Assembly: GCF_001612945.1 (NCBI RefSeq)
Contig: NZ_BDBK01000013.1
Location: 24,810-88,809, forward strand
Length of the DNA stretch: 64,000 bases
Source of the DNA: Nocardia inohanensis NBRC 100128
GTDB lineage: Bacteria; Actinomycetota; Actinomycetes; Mycobacteriales; Mycobacteriaceae
Direction: 5' to 3'
Shown: in pieces, positions 58,122 to 64,000 of the stretch
Numbering within the stretch: the first letter of the stretch is position 1
Layout: every line of letters starts with the position of its first letter
Translations under genes and position numbers: made by a program
The notes under the pieces: generated by a model
Database searches by the model: none
What the model was told of the DNA's origin: nothing
The model's input: the letters and a program-made list of their open reading frames with translations, nothing else

Positions 58122-59359
58122 GCGCGGGCCTTCTCTTCCAGGTCGCGGTTCAGGTCGCGGAAGGCGGTGTAGTTGGCGAGCACCTCGACCTGGCCGGGCG
58201 GGCAGGAGGCGATGGCGCGCAAGGGATCCGCGACCGTGGTGTGCTCGACGCCGGCGTAGGTGAGGCGCACGGCGAGGTCGGTGGCGCGTTCACCGGCGGC
58301 CACCACCTGGGTGCCCTCGAAGTGCTCGAAGCGCACGTCCCACAGCCAGGAGAGGTCTTCGCCGTCGGGGACCTGGCCGTTGACGGCGATCACCAAACCC
58401 TTTGCGGCGGGGTCGATCATGGACAGGGCCTCCTGCCAGCCGGCCGGGTTCTTGGCCAGCAGCAGGCGGGCGGTGTGGCCGTTCACCTCGACGGTGCGGT
58501 AGCGGCCCGCGATCTCACGCACGGTGGCGGCGGCAGCGGTGGCGGCTTCGGGCTTCGCGCCCAGCGCGACCGCGGCGGCCACGGCCTGCGCGGCGTTGCC
58601 CCGGTTGGCGCGGCCCGGAAGCGCAAGCGCCAGTGGCAATTCCAGCCCGTCCGGGCCGTAGAGCGTGTGCTCGTCCACCCGCCACTGCGGTTCGGGCCGC
58701 TTGAAATCCGCACCGGTGCTGTACCAGTGCTCGCCCTCCCACAGGATCGGCTCGCCGCTGCGCGGGCAGCTCGCGGAGTCCACCGCCCAGCCGCTGCCCG
58801 CCGACACCCACACCACGTTCGGATGGTCGTAGGCGATCGAGGTGATGAGCACGTCATCGCAGTTGGCGATGAGCACGGCATCGGGATGCCGCGCCATCCC
58901 GGCCCGCAGGCGGCGCTCGATCATATTGATCTCACCCACCCGGTCGAGCTGGTCGCGAGACAGATTGAGCAGCACCACCGCGGCCGGATTCAACGCATCC
59001 GCCACATGCGGCAGATGCAACTCGTCCACCTCGATGGCGGCCAGCCGCGCGGTGCGATTCGCGGTGAGCGCCGACACGATTCCGGCATCCATATTCGCGC
59101 CGTCGGCCTGCGTGGCCACATCACCCAGCGTCTGGAGCGCGGCCGTGGTCATGCGCGTAGTGGTCGACTTGCCGTTGGTGCCGGTGATCAACACCGTGCG
59201 CCGGCCGCGTCCCAGCTGCGTCATGAGCGTCGGATCGATCTTCAGCGCGATCAACCCGCCGATCATCGATCCATTACCGCGCCCGGCTTTCCGCGAAGCC
59301 CACGAGGCGGCTTTCGCCGCCCCCAACGCCAGCTTTCCGCGCATCGAAGTGTCTGCCAC
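58118..59359 (-). CDS. murT: MurT lipid II isoglutaminyl synthase subunit
   Basis: 413-aa Mur-ligase-type ATPase: TVLITGTNGKSTTTRMTTAA (P-loop), IEVDELHLPHVADALNPAAV, and the central domain with ALPGRANRGNAAQAVAAAVA. With GatD it converts the gamma-glutamyl group of lipid II to isoglutamine. The zinc-ribbon region of firmicute MurT (CxxC...CxxC) is degenerate: only one cysteine remains (SCPRSGEPILWEGEHWYSTG, then ADFKRPEPQW). Confidence 0.92.
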   Translation of the reverse strand: MADTSMRGKLALGAAKAASWASRKAGRGNGSMIGGLIALKIDPTLMTQLGRGRRTVLITGTNGKSTTTRMTTAALQTLGDVATQADGANMDAGIVSALTANRTARLAAIEVDELHLPHVADALNPAAVVLLNLSRDQLDRVGEINMIERRLRAGMARHPDAVLIANCDDVLITSIAYDHPNVVWVSAGSGWAVDSASCPRSGEPILWEGEHWYSTGADFKRPEPQWRVDEHTLYGPDGLELPLALALPGRANRGNAAQAVAAAVALGAKPEAATAAAATVREIAGRYRTVEVNGHTARLLLAKNPAGWQEALSMIDPAAKGLVIAVNGQVPDGEDLSWLWDVRFEHFEGTQVVAAGERATDLAVRLTYAGVEHTTVADPLRAIASCPPGQVEVLANYTAFRDLNRDLEEKARA

Positions 59360-59396
59360 GCCGCGAGTTTATTGCGATGCGGCAGATGACGTGCAT

Positions 59397-60017
59397 CTAG
59401 GTGTTGTAGAGCTTCTTTTCGTACACGTCGCCGTAGTACTGCTCGAGCTCCTCGACGGTTTCGGGGGTGGTCGGTTGTAGCTCCTTGACCAACCGGGCGT
59501 GCGAGGGCAGGTCCGGCTCCTGCCACTTCTCCGGCTTCCACAGGTTGCTGCGCAGGAACGCTTTGGCGCAGTGGAAGAAGATCTGCTCGATCTCCACTTC
59601 GATGGCCAGGATCGGGCGATGGCCCTTGACGATCATGTCGTCGAAGTACGGTGCGTCCCGGACCAGTTTGGCCCGGCCGTTGATACGCAGGGTCTCGCCC
59701 CGGGTGGGAATGAGGAACAGCACGCCTACGCGTGGGTTGCTCAGGATGTTCAGATAGCCGTCGGCGCGCCGGTTGCCGGGGCGCTCCGGGATCGCGATGG
59801 TCTTGTCGTCCAGCACCTTTACGAAACCGGCGGGATCACCCTTCGGGGAGGCGTCGCAGTTGCCCTCCGCGTCACTGGTGGCCAGAACGATGAACGGAGA
59901 GTTGGCGATCCAGTCCCGGTCGCGCGGGTGCAGCGCGATGCGTTCCTTCGCGATGGCGCGCGGCATCGGCACGCCGAGGAGTTCGCGTAATTCGGCCGGA
60001 TCGGTGATCTCGCTCAT
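59397..60017 (-). CDS. Pyridoxamine-phosphate-oxidase-family flavoprotein (MSMEG_1061-like)
   Basis: 206-aa split-barrel FMN-binding protein: FIVLATSDAEGNCDASPKGD, TIAIPERPGNRRADGYLNIL, VGVLFLIPTRGETLRINGRA, then AFLRSNLWKPEKW. This subgroup is usually named MSMEG_1061-type PPOX flavoproteins, whose physiological substrate is unknown; some relatives use F420. ATG 60017. Confidence 0.82.
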   Translation of the reverse strand: MSEITDPAELRELLGVPMPRAIAKERIALHPRDRDWIANSPFIVLATSDAEGNCDASPKGDPAGFVKVLDDKTIAIPERPGNRRADGYLNILSNPRVGVLFLIPTRGETLRINGRAKLVRDAPYFDDMIVKGHRPILAIEVEIEQIFFHCAKAFLRSNLWKPEKWQEPDLPSHARLVKELQPTTPETVEELEQYYGDVYEKKLYNT

Positions 60018-60105
60018 GGCTTCGATTCAACGCGCGAACCCCGTTGCAGCGCCAGTGAATTGTGCGGAATCCCGCAGCTTCGCGCACCCCGAGCAGGCGT
60101 GTCGG

Positions 60106-61881
60106 CTACAGCGGGACGTCGAACATGTTCGTCTGGCCCGCCGCGTAGCGCGCGATGTCCAACTGGCGGAACGGCTCCAGTTCGGTCGCCCGGTACAACG
60201 TGAACGTCTTGCACCGCGCCGCGTTGGACCCGGACACCTCCAGCAGTGCGTTGACCGCGGTCCGCGCCGACTCCGACGCGCCCTCCATGGTGGCCAGATC
60301 CACATTGGTGCGCACGTAATCGCCCGAGAGGAAAAGGTTTTCGATCGCGGCGGTATGCGATTCCGGGCGCAGCGCCCACGAACCCGCGGTATTGATCAGC
60401 AGCGGATCGGCATTGGTATTGCGCTTGTTCGCCGCGTCCCAGCCGATTCCGGTGTCCAGGAACCAGGAGTGCAGATCCTCATCGCGCAGCAGGTCGTGCT
60501 TGTCGTTGAGGTGCGCCCGCAATTGCGCCCAGACTTCCCGCGCGATCTCCTCGTGCGTGCACTCCTTGGCGGTCTTGCCGTACAGGATGCCGGGGGTGTT
60601 CCAGTCCGAGATATCCACCGACAGGCAGTCTTTCACGGTGCCGTCGCCGAATCCGCTGAGCGGCGTACGGGTCCAGAATTGATTCTGCGAGATGGAGGTC
60701 AGCGACCACGGCGAATCCACGTACGCGGCATGCCCGCGCGCGATATTGCTCGACTCCTTCAGGAAGAACTGGATGCCCGTCATCCAATCCACCACCAGCT
60801 GGCTCATGCCCGCCAATTCCGGTCGCAATGCCAGGATTTCGGGCGTCCACCAGCCGCGCGCGACCTCCACGGGTACCGCGGTCACGAAGTAGTCGGCCTC
60901 GACCGTGCGCGCCGCACCGGAGGCATCGGTGACGTGTGCGGCGGTGATCCGGCGGTCGGTCAGCTCCAGCCCGCGCACTTCGGCACTGACGAATTTCACG
61001 CCGAGTTCGCGCAGTAGCGCGGTCCACGGATTGATCCACGCCTCATTGGTGGAGCCGTTCAGCAGCCGGTCCAGCGCACCGTCATTCGCGATCTCCAGCG
61101 GGTTGCCGAGGAACTGCTCACCCATATTGCCGATGGTGCGAGTGCTGGCCAGATCGTCCTTGGCGGCCACCAGCAGCGTGGTCAGCGTGCGCGAGAGCAG
61201 CATCCGGAATTCGATGGAGCGGCGGCCCGCGCCGACATAGTCGCGCCAGGACATATTGTCCCACTGGCCGTATCGGCGGGCATCGCAGCTGGTGTTGTAG
61301 ACCAGCAGGCGATTGGCGAAGAACAGGGCGTCGTCCTGCGGCATCTTGGCCGTGGTGGAAATGGCGGAGCTGACGGTTTCCCGGAAATCGTCGGGGGTCG
61401 ACCAGGGGCGGCCGGCGCGGCCCATCGGAATGATGGTGTCGTCGGAGTCGCGGCGCGAGAATCGGGCTTCGGCTGCCGAGACCAGGTTGTCCCACACGCC
61501 ATTGGCATTGCCCGCGAACGGAATTCGCCGCATGGTGTCTGGAATATGGCGGTAGAAGCCGGGGAAGAAACGGAATCCGTGCTCGCCCATGAGTTCGGGC
61601 CGGCCGTCCTTGCCCGAGCCCGGCACCGGAATGCTGCGCGCCTTGCCGCCCAGCGCCCGGCGTTCGTAGACGGTCACTTCGAAGCCGCGTTCGGCCAGTT
61701 CGTGTGCGGCGGTCAAGCCCGCGACGCCGCCGCCGAGCACCGCTACCCGGCGACCGGGCTCGGCGTGTGCGACCGTGGGCCGCAAGGTGCCGGCCGCCAA
61801 GGTCCCGGCCGCCATCGCCCCGGCCGCGACCGTGCCACGCAGCATCGACCGCCGCGTGACGGACAAACGCTGTCCCGCCAT
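60106..61881 (-). CDS. Tat-exported FAD-dependent oxidoreductase (HpnE/amine-oxidase-like)
   Basis: 591 aa. Twin-arginine signal (SVTRRSMLRGTVAAGAMAAG), then the FAD motif VAVLGGGVAGLTAAHELAER and VTVYERRALGGKARSI. The body (ELMGEHGFRFFPGFYRHIPD) is typical of phytoene-desaturase/hydroxysqualene-dehydroxylase-like flavoproteins. The C-terminus holds NLFLSGDYVRTNVDLATMEG, the second FAD segment. Probably acts on an isoprenoid or other lipid outside the cytoplasmic membrane; the substrate is unknown. Confidence 0.82.
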   Translation of the reverse strand: MAGQRLSVTRRSMLRGTVAAGAMAAGTLAAGTLRPTVAHAEPGRRVAVLGGGVAGLTAAHELAERGFEVTVYERRALGGKARSIPVPGSGKDGRPELMGEHGFRFFPGFYRHIPDTMRRIPFAGNANGVWDNLVSAAEARFSRRDSDDTIIPMGRAGRPWSTPDDFRETVSSAISTTAKMPQDDALFFANRLLVYNTSCDARRYGQWDNMSWRDYVGAGRRSIEFRMLLSRTLTTLLVAAKDDLASTRTIGNMGEQFLGNPLEIANDGALDRLLNGSTNEAWINPWTALLRELGVKFVSAEVRGLELTDRRITAAHVTDASGAARTVEADYFVTAVPVEVARGWWTPEILALRPELAGMSQLVVDWMTGIQFFLKESSNIARGHAAYVDSPWSLTSISQNQFWTRTPLSGFGDGTVKDCLSVDISDWNTPGILYGKTAKECTHEEIAREVWAQLRAHLNDKHDLLRDEDLHSWFLDTGIGWDAANKRNTNADPLLINTAGSWALRPESHTAAIENLFLSGDYVRTNVDLATMEGASESARTAVNALLEVSGSNAARCKTFTLYRATELEPFRQLDIARYAAGQTNMFDVPL

Positions 61882-61993
61882 TCCCTACCTCCCACGCCGG
61901 AAGGAATCCTAGGCAGCGATAACCGGGCGCGGGTCTATTGGGGGTGCGAATTTGTGAACGGGAGGACGGATTCGCCGCCGGATTCGCGGCCTG

Positions 61994-62983
61994 TCAGTTC
62001 GCAGTAGCGAGGCGAGTGCCGGTCAGCGGCGGGGTTGCCGCGGGTTCCGGTTCCACCGCGATCACGGGCACGCCGGCTGCGAGGGGTACCGGTACGACGG
62101 CGCCGCGCCGCCCGGCCGAGGTAGCGGTGAACGCGCCCGCGATCACGATCAACGCGCCCAGCAGCGACAATGCCGGCGGGTTCTCGTGCAGGAACGCCCA
62201 CGAGGCGGCGATACCGACCACCGGCACCAGCAGTGACAGCGGGGCCACCGTGCCGGCCGGGTAACGGCTCATCAGATAGGTCCACAGCCCCGAACCCGCG
62301 ATGGTGCCCAATAGCGCGATGTATGCCAAGGCTGCGAAGGCGGGCCAGCCCGAAGCGGTGAACGAGGAGGCCAGCTCGTGCCAGCCCGTCGTGGGGCCCT
62401 CGGTCAGCGCGGACAGCGCGAACATCGGCAGCGGCGGGATCACCGTCATCCACAGGGTCAGGTGCAGTGGATTCACGCCCTCGGAATCGGCTGCCGCCAA
62501 CCGCGATCCGATATTGCCGAAGGCCCAGCCCAGTCCGCCCGCGAGGGTCAGCACCAGTGGCAGCAGCGAAGCGTGCTGCGCCCGATCCCACCCGATGGTC
62601 ACCATCCCCGCCAACGCCACGGCCAGCCCCAGCAACTGCACGCCGCGCAGCTTCTCCCGCAGCAGCACCGCACCCAGCAGCACCGTGAACGGCGCGGACG
62701 ACTGCAACACCAGCGAGGACAACCCCGTCGGCATCCCCGCGCGCATGGCCGAGAACAGGAAGGCGAACTGCAAGATCCCGAACCCGGTCCCGTACAGCAG
62801 CAGCCACCGCCACGGCACCTGCGGCCGCGGCACGAACAGCAGCACCGGCACCGCGATCACCGCGAACCGCAACCCCGCGAAGAAGAACGGCGGAAAGTGG
62901 TCGAGCCCGACTCGAATGGCCAGAAAGTTGAGCCCCCACAACAGCACCACGGCCAGCCCGAGCACCCGATCACGATTGGTCAT
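61994..62983 (-). CDS. EamA-family (DMT) transporter
   Basis: 329 aa with ten hydrophobic segments in two EamA repeats (LAVVLLWGLNFLAIRVGLDH in the first, AYIALLGTIAGSGLWTYLMS in the second), and typical loops MPTGLSSLVLQSSAPFTVLL and YPAGTVAPLSLLVPVVGIAA. It exports or imports a metabolite, unknown which. ATG 62983 (MTNRDRVLG) is chosen over the longer frame to 63019. Confidence 0.87.
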   Translation of the reverse strand: MTNRDRVLGLAVVLLWGLNFLAIRVGLDHFPPFFFAGLRFAVIAVPVLLFVPRPQVPWRWLLLYGTGFGILQFAFLFSAMRAGMPTGLSSLVLQSSAPFTVLLGAVLLREKLRGVQLLGLAVALAGMVTIGWDRAQHASLLPLVLTLAGGLGWAFGNIGSRLAAADSEGVNPLHLTLWMTVIPPLPMFALSALTEGPTTGWHELASSFTASGWPAFAALAYIALLGTIAGSGLWTYLMSRYPAGTVAPLSLLVPVVGIAASWAFLHENPPALSLLGALIVIAGAFTATSAGRRGAVVPVPLAAGVPVIAVEPEPAATPPLTGTRLATAN

Positions 62984-63040
62984 GCAAATGATGGTGCGGA
63001 TCCCGATAGGTAAGAACAATCGAATAATTCTGCACCAACG

Positions 63041-63052
63041 ATGTAGTACAAC
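63041..63052. promoter_or_regulatory. Possible operator resembling the 51.4-kb palindrome
   Basis: ATGTAGTACAAC lies between the EamA start and the disordered-protein start and shares ATGTAGTAC with the palindrome at 51409-51420. Confidence 0.25.
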
Positions 63053-63058
63053 TTAACC

Positions 63059-64000
63059 ATGCCCCACCCGGACCACCCGCACGATACAGATCCCGACCAG
63101 TCCCCCGCCTCCAATCCCGTGCGTCCGGAGTCCGCTCCCCCAGTCCCCGAAAACCCCGCACTTCCCCGCACCCCACGCCCACCCCGCCGCATCGGCACCA
63201 CACAAATGCAGGTCAACACGCGTGCCCGAGCCGAGGAACCGGCACCCGCCGACACCACCAATGCCCCGAACCACACACTCAGCCCGCCCACCGATCGAGC
63301 CGACAGCCCCACACCCGACCAAGCAACCCCGGCCGAACCCGGCACCGCGGCAGCTCCGCCCACGCCACCCCGACCCCGGCGAACCGGAACGCCACGCCCC
63401 GAATCTCTCGATGCCACCGCGAGCGCCCCGCGGAACCGAGCCACCGCGGTTTCGAACCCCGTGGCTGTCAAGACGGCAACTCGGCCCCCGGACACAACGG
63501 GCAACAAACCCGCGCGGCCGCTGGTGCCTCCACGGCGCGCAACCGTCCGGCCCGGGCCGGGACCGACCGCAGGCGACGCACCCGATCCGGTCCGCGAGGC
63601 CCAACCCGACAGCCACCGCGCGGCGGACCCCGTCAAACCCACGACCTCGATACCCCGCGCCCGCCGGGTGAGCTCGGCGACCGCGCACCGCCCACCCGTA
63701 GCCGGCCCCGCCGACCGGAACGCCACCGAAGCACGGAACAGCGCGACCGAATCTCCCAGCGGCACAACTACATCCGGCGGATCGATCGGCCACTCCGCAC
63801 CCGCTGAATTGCCACACCCGAACCGACCAACCATCGGCCCGGCGAACACCAGCGGCCCGACGAGCGGCAGCGGCGGCAGCAGCAGCAGCAGCGCGGGCAC
63901 CGGCAGCAGCGCGGGCAGCGGCAGCGGCAGCGGCAGCGGCAGCGGCAGCGGCAGCGGCAGCGGCAGCGGCAGCGGCAGCGGCAGCGGCAGCGGCAGCGGC
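63059..64000 (+). CDS. Proline-rich, disordered protein with (Gly-Ser)n repeat, 3' end off window
   Basis: An open frame of at least 314 codons from ATG 63059 (first ATG after an in-frame TAG at 63044) that does not stop within the window. Residues 1-285 are rich in Pro, Ala, Thr, Arg and Ser (MPHPDHPHDTDPDQSPASNP and similar) with no domain. From residue 286 the frame is a pure Gly-Ser dipeptide repeat. A folded or membrane domain may follow outside the window, with this part as a linker. Third codon positions are mostly G or C, supporting coding. There is no Shine-Dalgarno; it may be leaderless. The opposite-strand ORF here is treated as a shadow. Confidence 0.6.
   Translation, partial: MPHPDHPHDTDPDQSPASNPVRPESAPPVPENPALPRTPRPPRRIGTTQMQVNTRARAEEPAPADTTNAPNHTLSPPTDRADSPTPDQATPAEPGTAAAPPTPPRPRRTGTPRPESLDATASAPRNRATAVSNPVAVKTATRPPDTTGNKPARPLVPPRRATVRPGPGPTAGDAPDPVREAQPDSHRAADPVKPTTSIPRARRVSSATAHRPPVAGPADRNATEARNSATESPSGTTTSGGSIGHSAPAELPHPNRPTIGPANTSGPTSGSGGSSSSSAGTGSSAGSGSGSGSGSGSGSGSGSGSGSGSGSGSG
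63914..64000 (+). repeat. (GGCAGC)n hexanucleotide microsatellite
   Basis: At least 14.5 perfect tandem copies of GGCAGC run to the end of the window, in frame with the ORF above, coding (Gly-Ser)n. Such a perfect repeat is prone to slippage, changing the linker length in steps of two residues. Confidence 0.95.

Noticed and set aside
62980..63900. 306-aa minus-strand ORF opposite the proline-rich gene
   Set aside because: Gly/Val/Arg-rich, starts in the reversed repeat and would run across the EamA promoter. The plus frame is preferred because it stays open through the repeat; this choice is less certain than the others.
63914..64000. CRISPR-like repetition
   Set aside because: Six-base perfect tandem units without spacers; a coding microsatellite, not an array.
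1..64000. tRNA, rRNA, insertion sequences, prophage
   Set aside because: Looked for transposase-like proteins, integrases, terminal repeats and tRNA-like cloverleafs; none were seen by eye. A dedicated scan could still find a tRNA.

Overview
The window is chromosomal DNA of a high-GC, mycolic-acid-type actinobacterium, most likely Nocardia or a close relative. This is inferred from very GC-rich codon use, from a lactate 2-monooxygenase, EchA19, CYP51 and CYP123 that read like their mycobacterial counterparts, from ask-asd and MurT/GatD gene pairs, and from KstR-type operators. I saw no rRNA, tRNA, prophage, insertion sequence or CRISPR array.

Layout. 1-4.6 kb: end of lactate monooxygenase, EchA19, an aldehyde dehydrogenase and a methyltransferase-like protein. 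4.7-6.2 kb: a Scr1/DUF5753 HTH regulator with a DUF6879 protein and a small upstream ORF. 6.6-8.4 kb: an ABC exporter. 8.5-29.4 kb: a large sterol/steroid-type oxidation region. A leftward operon (CYP123, SDR, ferredoxin, NTF2-like, unknown 416-aa protein, acyl-CoA synthetase, then an acetoacetate-decarboxylase-like protein and an SDR) faces a rightward operon (aldehyde dehydrogenase, SDR, hydroxyisobutyrate-dehydrogenase-like, CMD-like, KstD-like flavoprotein, LLM oxidoreductase). These are followed by a TetR repressor and CYP51, then glutathione peroxidase, a CYP125-like P450, a GMC oxidoreductase and a second LLM oxidoreductase. The core is a rearranged version of the M. tuberculosis Rv0763c-Rv0771 neighbourhood.

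29.4-47.8 kb: secreted SGNH hydrolase, a TetR with a two-gene unit (unknown plus APH-like kinase), an MFS pump with its TetR, a frameshifted LtrA gene, an SDR/TetR pair, a Fur-type regulator with catalase, a TPR/AAA+ pair, a secreted serine hydrolase, and an HTH-TPR regulator divergent from two small ORFs. 47.9-64 kb: asd-ask, YjbQ, a DHFR-like protein/TetR pair, small housekeeping genes, an intact LtrA, an ion-channel-like protein, a cholesterol-oxidase-like flavoprotein, GatD-MurT, a PPOX flavoprotein, a Tat-exported FAD protein, an EamA transporter, and a disordered protein whose (Gly-Ser)n repeat runs off the window end.

The strongest new observation is a regulon readable from the DNA. 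Four promoters in the sterol region (CYP123 operon, aldehyde dehydrogenase operon, tetR, cyp51) carry the palindrome GACACGTGTC, or a one- or two-base variant, exactly 3 bp after a TAnnnT -10 element with a TTGnnn -35 element 17-18 bp further upstream. The TetR encoded there is the obvious candidate repressor. A second layer of KstR-type boxes (TnnAACnnGTTnnA) marks the CYP125-like gene, the GMC gene and the unit at 32.4 kb, with one-mismatch boxes near echA19 and the decarboxylase-like gene.
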